From: Desulfobacteraceae bacterium
GTDB lineage: Bacteria; Desulfobacterota; Desulfobacteria; Desulfobacterales; Desulfosalsimonadaceae
Assembly: GCA_011389515.1 (NCBI GenBank)
Contig: JAABUA010000004.1
Coordinates: 1 to 64,000, forward strand
Length of the DNA: 64,000 nt
Direction of reading: 5' to 3'
In this document: in pieces, positions 46,825 through 55,456 of the stretch
How the letters are laid out: every line of letters starts with the position of its first letter
How positions within the stretch are numbered: the stretch's first letter is position 1
The notes under the pieces: model-generated
What the model was told of the DNA's origin: nothing
Seen by the model: only the letters and a program-made list of their open reading frames with translations
Database searches by the model: none
Translations under genes and position numbers: made by a program

Positions 46825-46860
46825 TAGAACACATCTCAACATGCTGATTTCGTACAATAT
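46825..46860. repeat. Family C repeat tip
   Basis: TAGAACACATCTCAACATG followed by GATTTCGTACAATATCG, matching the left parts of the units at 11917 and 29177. It lies just after the CCG-protein stop. Similar isolated tips are at 7796, 24876, 31611-31625 and 44318. Confidence 0.6.
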
Positions 46861-46898
46861 CGTGGCGGATGGCAAGGCCATTGCGAAGTAAAGGTAAT

Positions 46899-46940
46899 TC
46901 GGTGCCCGGAAAAAATGCTTTCGTTTCCCCGGGCACCGAC
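46899..46940. terminator. Hairpin between convergent genes
   Basis: Stem TCGGTGCCCGG / CCGGGCACCGA, 11 bp and perfect, with a 20-base loop. It is located between the CCG-protein gene and the universal stress gene, both reading into it. There is no clear T run. Confidence 0.65.
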
Positions 46941-46968
46941 ACGAACTGCTTCCACCTGCTTACCGGTG

Positions 46969-47844
46969 TTACTCTTTTGCGGGGGCTGGAATCATAAGAA
47001 CCGGCGCGACCGAACGGCGCGCGACATTGTGACTTACACTGCCCAGTACAAGCTCTCCCACAAAACCGCGCCCCTGCGTGGCCATGACCACCAACTGGGC
47101 ATCGCGCTCCTCTACCATGTGAACGATCTCCTGGGACGGAACCCCGTAACGGACCTCGATGTCGATCTGGGGGGCGCCTTTTTCCATCAGGGTCTGCTTC
47201 ATTTCCTCGAGACGTCTCCGATCGCGTTCGTTGAACTCATCCAGTCGATCCTCGAGATGTTTCAGTTTGGCTTTGTCCTGAACATGGACCAAGGTGATTT
47301 TGCCCACGCCGTCGGCTACCAACTGCTTGACATAAGCGAAGGCATTGTCGTCCATTTCAGAAAAATCAGTGGGGAACAGCACATGGACGCCGAAGCGGCT
47401 GCGGGAGACCGGCTTGCATGTATTTTCCTCACCCTCCTTTTCCACCGGAACCACCAGAACCGGCTTCGTCGACGTGTTGATGACCCCGTAAGCGACGCCG
47501 CCGAGCAGTTTTTCCTCCACAAGGGAATTTCCCTGAGCCCCAATCACGATCAGGGAATACCCTTCCTTTGCTGCGATCCGGACAATCTCCTTTTTGGGCG
47601 CGCCGACCACGGTCCGTACCTCCACTGTAAAGCCTTGATCCTCCAGCAGCGTTTTCTGTTCGTCGAGCATCGCCTCGTATGGGTCGGCGTGGTACGACAA
47701 GCCGGCGGATGCGGCATCTCCAAAACTGAGGCATTGGAGCAGCAGGCAGTGCTGCGCCCCGAAGGTTTTTAATTCAGCAAGGCAGTTGACCACGGCATAG
47801 GAGGCCGGGGAAAGATCGGTGGCAACAATAAACCTTTCAAACAT
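46969..47844 (-). CDS. Tandem-domain universal stress protein
   Basis: 291 residues with two UspA domains (about 1-145 and 155-291). Each has the ATP-binding motif G-x2-G-x9-G-S/x: GAQGNSLVEEKLLGG and TQGRGFVGELVLGS. Such proteins bind ATP and respond to energy and redox stress. It lies 33 bp downstream of acr3 and in the same direction, so it may be co-transcribed with the arsR-acr3 pair. Confidence 0.9.
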   Translation of the reverse strand: MFERFIVATDLSPASYAVVNCLAELKTFGAQHCLLLQCLSFGDAASAGLSYHADPYEAMLDEQKTLLEDQGFTVEVRTVVGAPKKEIVRIAAKEGYSLIVIGAQGNSLVEEKLLGGVAYGVINTSTKPVLVVPVEKEGEENTCKPVSRSRFGVHVLFPTDFSEMDDNAFAYVKQLVADGVGKITLVHVQDKAKLKHLEDRLDEFNERDRRRLEEMKQTLMEKGAPQIDIEVRYGVPSQEIVHMVEERDAQLVVMATQGRGFVGELVLGSVSHNVARRSVAPVLMIPAPAKE

Positions 47845-47877
47845 AACAGGCTTCTCCTTATTTCAGATGTATGTAAA

Positions 47878-48945
47878 TCAAGTCGTTTTCGTTTCGGGTG
47901 CCATCGGAAACCAGTGTGTGGTCCGGTTGGCGATCTTGACCAGAAACAGCATTACCGGGACTTCCACCAGTACCCCGACGATCGTAGCCAGGACCGCGGG
48001 CGACGATGCCCCGAACAAGGTAATGGCCACGGCCACCGCGAGTTCGAAAAAGTTGGAGGCGCCGATCATGCCCGCGGGCGCGGCAACATTATGCGGCAGC
48101 TTCAGCGCTTTGGCCGCCAGATACGCAATGAAGAAAATCAGAGTTGTCTGAATGATCAGGGGAACCGCGATCAGAACGATATGCAGGGGGTTGCCGAGAA
48201 TCACATCGCCCTGGAAAGAAAAAATGAGCACGAGCGTCAGAAGCAGCCCCCCGATGGTAATGTTGTTGAATTTGGGGATGAAGGCCTGATTGAAATACGC
48301 CTCCCCCTTGTTCTTGATCACCAGGTGACGCGTCAAGATACCCCCGGCCAGCGGGATTACCACAAACAGGAAGACCGACAGAAAGAGGGTATTCCAGGGT
48401 ATGGTGATTCCGCCCACTCCCAGCAGCACCGCCACGATCGGTGTAAAGGCGACGAGAATGATCAGGTCGTTGGTCGCCACCTGCACAACTGTGTAGGCGG
48501 GATTCCCCCGGGTCAAATGACTCCAGACAAAGACCATGGCCGTGCATGGGGCCGCACCGAGTAGCACAGCACCGGCAAGATAATCCCTGGCCAGGTCCGG
48601 CGGAATCAATGCTTGGAACACTACATAGAAGAAAAATGCGGCAATGCCGAACATGGTAAACGGTTTGATCAGCCAATTGACCACCCAGGTGACAAACAGC
48701 CCTGTCGGATTCTTGCCGACATCCTTGATACTTGCAAAATCGACTTTCATCATCATGGGGTAAATCATCAGCCATATCAAAACCGCGATGGGGATCGACA
48801 CCTTTGCGTATTCGAATTGGGCCAGGACCGCTGGTATGGCCGGGAGGAATTTTCCGATAAGGACCCCGGCGACCATACACAAAATAACCCACAGCGTCAG
48901 GTTTTTCTCAAAAAAACTGATTCCGGATGTTTTGCTTTGCTTCAT
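47878..48945 (-). CDS. acr3: Acr3-type arsenite efflux permease
   Basis: 355 residues with ten transmembrane helices of the bile/arsenite/riboflavin transporter superfamily. The Cys essential for arsenite transport is in LLGAAPCTAMVFVWSHLTRG, and the second conserved segment is GMIGASNFFELAVAVAITLF. It exports arsenite using the proton gradient. The order arsR-acr3-usp on one strand and the ArsR promoter upstream suggest arsenite-induced expression. Which pump ArsA at 61.3 kb partners with is unclear because no ArsB is present; Acr3 is the only candidate in the window. Confidence 0.93.
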   Translation of the reverse strand: MKQSKTSGISFFEKNLTLWVILCMVAGVLIGKFLPAIPAVLAQFEYAKVSIPIAVLIWLMIYPMMMKVDFASIKDVGKNPTGLFVTWVVNWLIKPFTMFGIAAFFFYVVFQALIPPDLARDYLAGAVLLGAAPCTAMVFVWSHLTRGNPAYTVVQVATNDLIILVAFTPIVAVLLGVGGITIPWNTLFLSVFLFVVIPLAGGILTRHLVIKNKGEAYFNQAFIPKFNNITIGGLLLTLVLIFSFQGDVILGNPLHIVLIAVPLIIQTTLIFFIAYLAAKALKLPHNVAAPAGMIGASNFFELAVAVAITLFGASSPAVLATIVGVLVEVPVMLFLVKIANRTTHWFPMAPETKTT

Positions 48946-48996
48946 TTTTCAAAATCTCCATTCATCAATGTTTTGTCTATTTGAGTTAGTAATGAA

Positions 48997-49362
48997 TTAT
49001 TGTTTTCTTCTTTGTTTCTGCTGCCGACACAAATCCTCGGGCTCGCATGACAGAATTGTTTCCAGAAGTGCCTGGTCCGCGGCGATTTCCGGAGAATCGG
49101 ACAGCGATTCGAGCAACCAAGTACGCAGATGCTTCGGAAAGGGCTCGGAAAGGCGATAATAGACCCACCGTCCATCCTTGCGGTTTTTTACAAGCCGGGC
49201 ATTCTGCAAAAGGCTCATGTGGCGGGATACGGTTGCCGTCGACAGGTTCACCATCTCCACGATCTGGCACACGCACAACTCGTTGCACCGCATCAAAGCC
49301 GCAACCACCCGCATCCGGCTTCCATCCCCAAGGGCTTTTGCAATTTTCAATGGGAGTTCCAT
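48997..49362 (-). CDS. arsR: ArsR-family arsenite-responsive repressor
   Basis: About 121 residues. A winged helix with the As(III) site ELCVCQI at the start of the recognition region, followed by STATVSRHMSLLQNARLVKNR. The Cys pair is the classical ArsR metalloid ligand. ATG 49362 is preceded by AGGAG; an upstream in-frame start adds 11 basic residues without support. It is the first gene of the acr3 operon and probably represses it through the palindrome at 49383-49403. Confidence 0.93.
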   Translation of the reverse strand: MELPLKIAKALGDGSRMRVVAALMRCNELCVCQIVEMVNLSTATVSRHMSLLQNARLVKNRKDGRWVYYRLSEPFPKHLRTWLLESLSDSPEIAADQALLETILSCEPEDLCRQQKQRRKQ

Positions 49363-49382
49363 TTTTACTCTCCTGCCCTTTT

Positions 49383-49403
49383 TTCGTTTAGCCAATTAAC
49401 GAA
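49383..49403. promoter_or_regulatory. Candidate ArsR operator
   Basis: TTCGTTTAGCCAATTAACGAA: arms TTCGTT / AACGAA around a 9-base centre, placed just after the -10 box of the arsR promoter. It contains TTAGCCAATTAA, shared in variant form with the second arsR gene's upstream region. Confidence 0.65.
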
Positions 49404-49407
49404 ATGA

Positions 49408-49436
49408 AAAATAAGTTATAATGGACCCATTGTCAA
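49408..49436 (-). promoter_or_regulatory. Promoter of arsR-acr3
   Basis: On the minus strand TTGACA, 17 bp, TATTTT. The operator candidate lies between the -10 box and the arsR start. Confidence 0.65.
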
Positions 49437-49550
49437 ATCTTTTTTTAAAGAGCTTTTTTAAGGGCCAGGAAAGACGAACGTCCTTCCGCTGAGGCATTTT
49501 TGGCCCACCTTTTGAAATCGTCCTCAGGCCGCGATAGTTCCACTGTATCC

Positions 49551-49676
49551 ACAAGCTATCTCAAAAAAAAGATAGCGCCCGCTGGCAAGGCGTGGATGAG
49601 AAAGTGGAACATATACGTAATATGTGTGCATTTGAAAGAGCCTCACAACGCCGCCACAGGGTGTTAGATTATTTTC
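49551..49676. repeat. Palindromic dispersed repeat, family A, copy 3 (right tip lost)
   Basis: Starts ACAAGCTATCTCAAAA and follows copies 1 and 2 closely to GGTGTTAGATTATTTT, where the right tip should continue with GAGATAGCTTGT. Instead the sequence passes at once into a toxin gene fragment. 49437-49550 shows nothing else recognisable. Confidence 0.85.
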
Positions 49677-49883
49677 TACCTTAAACTTACATCAGTTAAT
49701 TTGGCAATTGAGCGTGTGAAATTAAGAGTCGCTCAGGGTGGACATAATGTGCCGGAGAATGTTATAAGACGCAGTTATGAGCGGAGTTTGGAAAACAGAC
49801 TGCATGCCGGCTTTCCTGAATATAGCAGAATCGAAGGCATAAAAATTACTAAAAAAAAGGAAAAAAATCTTGCCAGTCATTGA
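49677..49883 (+). pseudogene. Fragment of a zeta-toxin-like kinase gene
   Basis: The frame reads LAIERVKLRVAQGGHNVPE followed by NVIRRSYERSLENR, which corresponds to the C-terminal third of COG4185 zeta-toxin-like P-loop kinases (LA-x-ERV-x2-RV-x-QGGH-x-(I/V)PE). The P-loop part is absent and the 5' side is replaced by the family A repeat. After residue ~40 the frame no longer matches and is Lys-rich. It is a non-functional remnant. Confidence 0.7.
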
Positions 49884-50025
49884 AATTACCGAAGAAGAGG
49901 AAATACAGATGAAAGCAGCCCTTCTGGACGAAGACGGAAGCGATGCGCTTCGTTTGCTGAAGGCTTTTGTCAAACGTATGGAACAGAAAAAAAATGCGGG
50001 AATGAAGTCGCACCTGGACGGATAA
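49870..50025 (+). CDS. Small protein, possibly the antitoxin-side partner of the zeta-like toxin
   Basis: 38 residues from ATG 49909 (GAGG upstream) or 51 from TTG 49870 (AAGGA upstream). It is rich in Glu and Lys: ALRLLKAFVKRMEQKKNAG then MKSHLDG. It overlaps the 3' end of the toxin fragment. Small proteins of this look are found beside COG4185 kinases, from memory and not checked. It may be a surviving antitoxin or simply a remnant. Confidence 0.45.
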   Translation: MPVIEITEEEEIQMKAALLDEDGSDALRLLKAFVKRMEQKKNAGMKSHLDG

Positions 50026-50075
50026 AACCAAGCGTTGGTTTGCGGTAAATCAAAACGTGGGCAAAGGAAACAGAT

Positions 50076-50849
50076 ATGCAAAAGACAGACGAAAATATGG
50101 AAATCCCCGATGTGCAAAAAACCGGAAAAAAAATGATCGAACAACTCGGGCTTTCAACATCACCCGTTGCAGTAAAATTTTGCCTGACAAAATACGATGA
50201 AACAGTTCCGGTAAAGCGATTGACCCATCACCGATACTGCCAGGCGTTAATGAAAGCCAGGCACGGGGAGTCCGTCTGGCTCGATGCCGAAGGCATTGCC
50301 TGCCCGGCTGCTGCAGCCGCCTTTGGCTTTAAATCCCTTCCGGAAGCCCTGCAGACAGGCAAGGGGCTGGTCGGCTTTGGCATTGTATCGGATCCCAAAA
50401 TCGGCGCGAAAATGTTTGAGAATATGCCCCGCCTCGCTCCCGGTTCGATACAGGGACTGCACCTCATGCCTTTGGAGTCGTCAACCTTTTTTCCAGACGT
50501 GGTGATCGTGGAAGACGAGGTCGAAAAGCTGATGTGGATTGCGCTGGCTTATATGCATGCAACCGGAGGGGAACGCGTGCCCGGAAACACCGCAGTGCTC
50601 CAGGCCGCCTGTGTTGATTCAACCCTGATCCCGTATCTGGAAAAACGGTTGAATTACGGATTCTCCTGCTATGGCTGCCGGGATGCTACCGACATCGGGG
50701 GCGGAGAAGCCCTGGTGGGTTTCTCCGGGGATTGGCTTGAGGCAATCGGGCGGCACCTGGAATACCTCGGGGAAAAAGCGATCCCCTCTTCCCGCTCAAA
50801 AAAAGCCTACCGGTCACTTAAGCCCGCTCCTTCTTCTTTCAGCCATTGA
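50076..50849 (+). CDS. DUF169 protein
   Basis: 257 residues of the DUF169 family. Typical segments are LGLSTSPVAVKFCLTKYDE at the N-terminus, CQALMKARHGESVWLDAEG-style Cys-rich region, and YGFSCYGCRDATDIGGGEAL near the C-terminus. Several conserved Cys could bind a cofactor or metal. The family is common in anaerobes and methanogens; function unknown. Its 3' end overlaps the convergent arsC by 43 bp. Confidence 0.85.
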   Translation: MQKTDENMEIPDVQKTGKKMIEQLGLSTSPVAVKFCLTKYDETVPVKRLTHHRYCQALMKARHGESVWLDAEGIACPAAAAAFGFKSLPEALQTGKGLVGFGIVSDPKIGAKMFENMPRLAPGSIQGLHLMPLESSTFFPDVVIVEDEVEKLMWIALAYMHATGGERVPGNTAVLQAACVDSTLIPYLEKRLNYGFSCYGCRDATDIGGGEALVGFSGDWLEAIGRHLEYLGEKAIPSSRSKKAYRSLKPAPSSFSH

Positions 50850-51247
50850 CGGATTTTTACGTCGATTTGATCGCGGATGTTGCGGCAGGCTTCCAAAATT
50901 TGCGCTTCGGTTCCTTGTGCGGCCGCCGGATCATCAAAGGGCCAGTAGAGGCGCTGGGCGGTTCCGAAAATTTGGGGGCATTTTTTATCGGCCTCCGAGC
51001 ATACAATAATGACCTTTGAAAAATGCACATGGCCGAGATACGTATCCATCCCTTTGGGCTTGGCTGCGGAAATATCAATACCGATCTCTTTCATCACCGT
51101 GACCACGGGTGGAAAAACCTTGTCGATAGGTTCCGATCCTGCGGAAAACACCTGAAATTTCTCACCTGAATATTTTTGCAGCAGGGCTTCGGCCATCTGG
51201 CTGCGGGCCGAGTTCCCGGTGCATAAAACCAGAATTTTTTGTTGCAT
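50807..51247 (-). CDS. arsC: Thioredoxin-coupled arsenate reductase
   Basis: 146 residues of the low-molecular-weight phosphatase type. The P-loop is LCTGNSARS (Cys9, Arg15), and the redox triad is complete with Cys83 and Cys90 (VCSEADKKCP, spacing 7, as Cys82/Cys89 in staphylococcal ArsC). The general acid is in WPFDDP. It reduces arsenate to arsenite with electrons from thioredoxin; the arsenite is then exported by Acr3. AGGAG precedes the ATG. It is the last gene of the apparent arsRC-pst-phoU operon and overlaps the convergent DUF169 gene. Confidence 0.95.
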   Translation of the reverse strand: MQQKILVLCTGNSARSQMAEALLQKYSGEKFQVFSAGSEPIDKVFPPVVTVMKEIGIDISAAKPKGMDTYLGHVHFSKVIIVCSEADKKCPQIFGTAQRLYWPFDDPAAAQGTEAQILEACRNIRDQIDVKIRQWLKEEGAGLSDR

Positions 51248-51355
51248 GCGCGTACTCCTAATTCTTGTTGTATATTTGTTTATGTAGCGGTTGCGTGGCC
51301 ATCACCATCGTTATTTCCGCGTCACCAGGGATGCGGATCTTTTTATTCACCCTGC

Positions 51356-52006
51356 CTATTCCGTGTGTATGATTTCGCCTTTGACGATGTAAACCACCTC
51401 TTCTGCCAGGTTGGTGGAGTAATCGGCAACCCGTTCCAGATACCGGGATATTGACAGGTAGCTGATGAGCATATCGATATCGTCCGGCCGTTTTTTTATC
51501 TGCGCCTTGATAATGTCGTAGTTGCGTCGGTGCATGGCATCCACTTCGTCTTCATCTTCCAGCACGGCCATGGCGAGATCCTGGTCCAGTTTGATCAGCG
51601 CGTCAAGGCTTCTGCTTAACATGGAATGGACATGGCCGGCCATGGCATCCGCGTCAAACGGCGGGGCATGCGCAGTCCGATCCGCCAGCACCCGAGCCCG
51701 TTCGGCCAGGCTTTCAGCCAGATCGGCGATTCGTTCCAGATCGTTATTGAACTTCAGCGCAGCAATAATAAAACGAAGATCAGAGGCCACCGGTTGGTGA
51801 AGCGCAATGATCTTGAAGCATTCCTCCTGGATGTCGACTCTTTTTTCGTCGATCTCGGGCTCCTTGCGGACAACTTCGGCTGCCGCATCCAAGTCGCCCT
51901 TGCTGAGGGCCTTGCAGGCCAGGGTAAAACTCTGCTCCACCATCTGGAACATCAACACCAGCTGGGCTTTTAATTTTTCTATCTCCCGAACAAAAAGCAT
52001 TGTCAT
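51356..52006 (-). CDS. phoU: Phosphate-transport regulator PhoU
   Basis: 216 residues, two three-helix bundles with the metal-binding repeats: EKRVDIQEECFKIIALHQP with FNNDLERIADLAESLAER in the first, and DEVDAMHRR with ISRYLERVADYSTNLAEE in the second. PhoU couples Pst transport to PhoR/PhoB signalling. GGAGAAT stands before ATG 52006. No phoR or phoB is in the window. A copy of its last codons is found at 43684-43755. It is co-directional with pstB and arsC. Confidence 0.95.
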   Translation of the reverse strand: MTMLFVREIEKLKAQLVLMFQMVEQSFTLACKALSKGDLDAAAEVVRKEPEIDEKRVDIQEECFKIIALHQPVASDLRFIIAALKFNNDLERIADLAESLAERARVLADRTAHAPPFDADAMAGHVHSMLSRSLDALIKLDQDLAMAVLEDEDEVDAMHRRNYDIIKAQIKKRPDDIDMLISYLSISRYLERVADYSTNLAEEVVYIVKGEIIHTE

Positions 52007-52099
52007 AATTTGTATTCTCCGTGTGAAAAAAAGACCGAAAACCGGGGGCTGCCTGCACAGAAAAAAATGCCCCCGGGTATCTGGTCGGTTCGCTATTTA

Positions 52100-52615
52100 T
52101 TAATATTGTGCGGCTTTCATGTACCCATCAAGTATCTCAGCCTCCTCTGCCCTGAGTGTCCTTCTGTCAGGCCCGGCAAGAGGACGAACGATGTGCTTTG
52201 CCGGCGCCCCTTTGCTGTCGTATTCTTTCCATTGCCCGCTGTCTGCCTCAAAAATCCATAAACTCCCTCTGGAGTCGATTCTTGTCACAAAACCCGGGCG
52301 CGCCAAAAGATAAGCGTCAATAACGTTGGTGTCCGCAGCCTCTTTCATGGTTATGTTGCCCGGTCCGGCCAATGGGCGGACATTGTGCTTTGCCGGGGAG
52401 CCCTTGGCATCATAGGCGGCAAGATCTTCGCTGCCGGGAATAAATACCCACAGCCGGCCGTCCTTGTCAATTCGGGTCTCAAAGCCGGCCCGGTCATAAT
52501 TACCCGAATCAGCAGGTCCTTCTTTTCCAACGACTGTTGTATCGCTGATAGTGGCGCATCCCATAAGTAGGTAGAATACGGCAAAAATTGCCATGACAAT
52601 TGTCTTTTTCTTCAT
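52100..52615 (-). CDS. Lipoprotein with two tandem 64-residue repeats
   Basis: 171 residues. Lipobox LLMGC with Cys20. Residues 44-107 and 108-171 are two copies of one unit: GFETRIDKDGRLWVF / GFVTRIDSRGSLWIF, then YDAKGSPAKHNVRPLAGP / YDSKGAPAKHIVRPLAGP, ending in a helix (NVIDAYLLA / EILDGYMKA). No family recognised; the Trp-containing strands and conserved His suggest a ligand-binding beta module. It lies between pstB and phoU on the same strand, which is not a standard pst component, so it may be an envelope accessory to phosphate or arsenate uptake. Confidence 0.8.
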   Translation of the reverse strand: MKKKTIVMAIFAVFYLLMGCATISDTTVVGKEGPADSGNYDRAGFETRIDKDGRLWVFIPGSEDLAAYDAKGSPAKHNVRPLAGPGNITMKEAADTNVIDAYLLARPGFVTRIDSRGSLWIFEADSGQWKEYDSKGAPAKHIVRPLAGPDRRTLRAEEAEILDGYMKAAQY

Positions 52616-52673
52616 GATTGTGGTCTCCTTGTATTGGATTGGGTTGTTTTCTGTAAGATTGCCCGGCCATAAA

Positions 52674-53579
52674 TCAACCGAACCGGCCGGAAATATAGTC
52701 CTCGGTTTCCTGTAGCTGCGGCTTTTTAAAAATCGATGCGGTCCGGCCGTACTCCACGAGCTGCCCCAGGTACATAAAGGCCGTGTAATCGGAAACCCGG
52801 GCGGCCTGCTGCATATTGTGGGTGACGATTAAAATGGTGTAATCTTCCCGAAGCTGATAGATCAGGTCCTCGATCTTGGCCGTGGCAACGGGATCCAATG
52901 CCGAACAGGGTTCGTCCATCAGAAGAATTTCCGGCTCCGAGGCGATGGCGCGGGCCACGCAAAGCCGCTGCTGCTGTCCGCCGGAAAGCCCCAGTGCGCT
53001 TTTCTGAAGCCGGTCTTTTACCTCATCCCACAACGCCGCACCCTTAAGGGTTTTTTCACAGACCTCATCAAGAATCCGACGGTCATTGATCCCATCGATG
53101 CGCAGGGGATAGATCACGTTTTCATAAATCGACATGGGAAACGGATTGGGCTTCTGGGCTACCATGCCCATCCGTTTTCGCAGTTCGATGACATCGACTC
53201 CTTTATTATAAATGGAATCGCCGTAAAGCGTCATGTCGCCTTTTGTGCGAACGATATCCACCAGGTCGTTGAGACGGTTGACCGAGCGCAGCAGAGTGGA
53301 TTTCCCGCAGCCGGACGGTCCGATGATGGCCGTCACCTTGCCGCGAGGCACCTTGAGCGAGATGTCGAAAAGCGCCTGGTCGTCGCCGTACCACAAATTG
53401 AATTCCTTGACGGCAAGGACGATCTCCTCTTTTTCGATGCTTTGGTCAACCACCGGCGCAAACCACTTGCCTTCTGCGATGGCCTGAAGCCGGCCGTCGG
53501 TGCTCTGTGCCCGGAAAAGCGGATTGGGGTTGCCCTTCCCGTTGGTCATAATGGTTGAAATGTCTTCTTGTCGATCCAT
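52674..53579 (-). CDS. pstB: Phosphate ABC transporter ATPase PstB with N-terminal extension
   Basis: 301 residues. Walker [21 protein letters not shown], signature [16 protein letters not shown], Walker [14 protein letters not shown] and switch His in [12 protein letters not shown] are all as in PstB. The first ~50 residues before [11 protein letters not shown] are additional compared with the usual ~255-residue protein and contain no known motif. ATG 53579 has AGGA upstream, so the extension is probably real. Confidence 0.95.
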   Translation of the reverse strand: MDRQEDISTIMTNGKGNPNPLFRAQSTDGRLQAIAEGKWFAPVVDQSIEKEEIVLAVKEFNLWYGDDQALFDISLKVPRGKVTAIIGPSGCGKSTLLRSVNRLNDLVDIVRTKGDMTLYGDSIYNKGVDVIELRKRMGMVAQKPNPFPMSIYENVIYPLRIDGINDRRILDEVCEKTLKGAALWDEVKDRLQKSALGLSGGQQQRLCVARAIASEPEILLMDEPCSALDPVATAKIEDLIYQLREDYTILIVTHNMQQAARVSDYTAFMYLGQLVEYGRTASIFKKPQLQETEDYISGRFG

Positions 53580-53612
53580 AACAATGCTCTTCCTGTCAGG
53601 GTAAAGTAAATT

Positions 53613-55433
53613 TTATACGGTATTGACGATAAACTTTGCGCGGAGCCGGCTCCGAAGCAGGATCGCCCCGATATTCAGCACCGCAATAATGGTGATCAGT
53701 AGCAGCGTGGTGGTAAAGACCATCGGAATGGCGGCTTCGCTGTTCTGGCTCTGGAATCCAAGATCATAGATGTGAAAACCTAAATGCATGAAGCTCCGTT
53801 CCAGGTGTATAAAGGGGAAAATGCCGTCAATGGGAAGCTCTGGAGCCAGCTTCACCGCCCCTACCAGCATGAGCGGCGCCACTTCGCCAGCGCCGCGTGC
53901 CATGGCCAGGATCATGCCGGTTAAAATACCCGGCATGGCCCGAGGCAGAACGATGCGTTTTATGGTTTGCCACTTGCTGGCCCCTGCGGCGTATGATCCT
54001 TCCCGCATGGAGCTTGGTACCGCGGCAAGGGCTTCCTCGGTAGCCACAATGACCACCGGCAGTGTCAGCAGCGCAAGGGTCAGGCTCGCCCAAAGAATGC
54101 CGCCCGTACCGAATGTTGGACTTGGCAGCTTCGCACTGAAAAACAGGCTGTCGATGCTGCCGCCGACGATATAGCAGAAGAATCCCAGGCCGAATACGCC
54201 ATAGACAATGCTGGGGACCCCTGCAAGATTGTTTACCGCAATACGGATGATACTTACAAGGGTACCGGCTTTTGCATACTCCCGCAGATAAAGAGCCGCC
54301 AGAACCCCGAAGGGGACCACGAAGACCACCATGATCAGGGTCATGACAACGGTGCCGAAGATTGCCGGAAACACGCCGCCTTCGCTGTTGGCCTCGCGGG
54401 GCGCGTCCCACAGGAATTCAAGCCACCTGTCCACGTAAATTTTTGCCTTGGAAAAAATGCCAAGCTGATTGGCCGGGTACGCGCGGACGACCTCGGCCAG
54501 GCCCATGGTTTTTTCCCTACCGTCAAACGTAACCAGCTTCATTTCATAGCGGTCGTTTTCCCGGTTCAGTGCCGCTATTTCGTCGCGAATCTCTGCATAT
54601 CTTGCTTCCAGTGCGCGGTTTTCCTCATCAAATATTTCCCTCTGGCGTTCCAGTGCTTCTACGGCCTGCCGGTAGGCACCGGAATCAATCCCATGAGCGG
54701 CCATGGTCTCCCGGGCTTCCAGTTCAACCTGACGAACCGTCAGGCGCGCCTTTTCCTGTGCGTGATTGATGCGGCCGAGTTCTTTGCTTTCCAGATCTCT
54801 TCTCGCCTGCCATCGCTTGCGGACCTCGCCGTGGTAGGTTTCAAACTGCGCCCATGCGGCTTCCGCCCCTTCGGCCACCGTCTCCCCGTCTATGCGGAAG
54901 GACTGCGGTTCGCCGTAAAAACGCCCCCACGTCATGCGTTCAAGGACAAGGGCCCACTCCGGAAATCCCTTGCCGGTTATTTCAAAGTCACTGATCCACC
55001 GGAAATGCTCATTGTCCAGCTCAAAATTGCCCGTGCGCACCAGCATTCGTTCAGAAATCCCCTCGTTTCGGGTAAGAAGATCCATTGTCGCCGCACGGAC
55101 TTCCATCGGCAGATCATCAATCAATTGCTCCCGGGGTTCATAGTGACCGCCCCGGGTAACCTCCCCGCTGACGATGTCTCCGGTAACGGTGACGTAACGG
55201 ACCACCGGACCCGGCCAGAACGTTGCCATCCCCTTGATGACGACAAACGCGATCAATCCTATAATCATTGCCACGCATACGGCAAGCATGCCGCCGGAGA
55301 GCCAGACCATGGGCTGGCCATGGGCGGCCATGAAAGCGCCTTTTCCGGGGCGGCGGCGCGTCCGGTATGCGCTGGCTTTGTTCCCGCTGCCGGCAACGCC
55401 GGAAGCGGGAGGATGGTTTTCTTGATTATTCAT
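53613..55433 (-). CDS. pstA: Phosphate ABC permease PstA, long form with coiled coil
   Basis: 606 residues, about twice the classical PstA. One N-terminal transmembrane helix (near 45-70) is followed by a ~270-residue periplasmic region with a strong coiled coil (LEARETMAAHGIDSGAYRQA, then ALERQREIFDEENRALEARY). The last ~250 residues are the permease core, with NNLAGVPSIVYGVFGLGFF and REGSYAAGASKWQTIKRIVL. Long PstA proteins with such insertions are known in other proteobacteria. Neighbours pstC and pstB are 23 and 33 bp away. Confidence 0.9.
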   Translation of the reverse strand: MNNQENHPPASGVAGSGNKASAYRTRRRPGKGAFMAAHGQPMVWLSGGMLAVCVAMIIGLIAFVVIKGMATFWPGPVVRYVTVTGDIVSGEVTRGGHYEPREQLIDDLPMEVRAATMDLLTRNEGISERMLVRTGNFELDNEHFRWISDFEITGKGFPEWALVLERMTWGRFYGEPQSFRIDGETVAEGAEAAWAQFETYHGEVRKRWQARRDLESKELGRINHAQEKARLTVRQVELEARETMAAHGIDSGAYRQAVEALERQREIFDEENRALEARYAEIRDEIAALNRENDRYEMKLVTFDGREKTMGLAEVVRAYPANQLGIFSKAKIYVDRWLEFLWDAPREANSEGGVFPAIFGTVVMTLIMVVFVVPFGVLAALYLREYAKAGTLVSIIRIAVNNLAGVPSIVYGVFGLGFFCYIVGGSIDSLFFSAKLPSPTFGTGGILWASLTLALLTLPVVIVATEEALAAVPSSMREGSYAAGASKWQTIKRIVLPRAMPGILTGMILAMARGAGEVAPLMLVGAVKLAPELPIDGIFPFIHLERSFMHLGFHIYDLGFQSQNSEAAIPMVFTTTLLLITIIAVLNIGAILLRSRLRAKFIVNTV

Positions 55434-55456
55434 TTTTTATTTTCCATCAACTCTGT

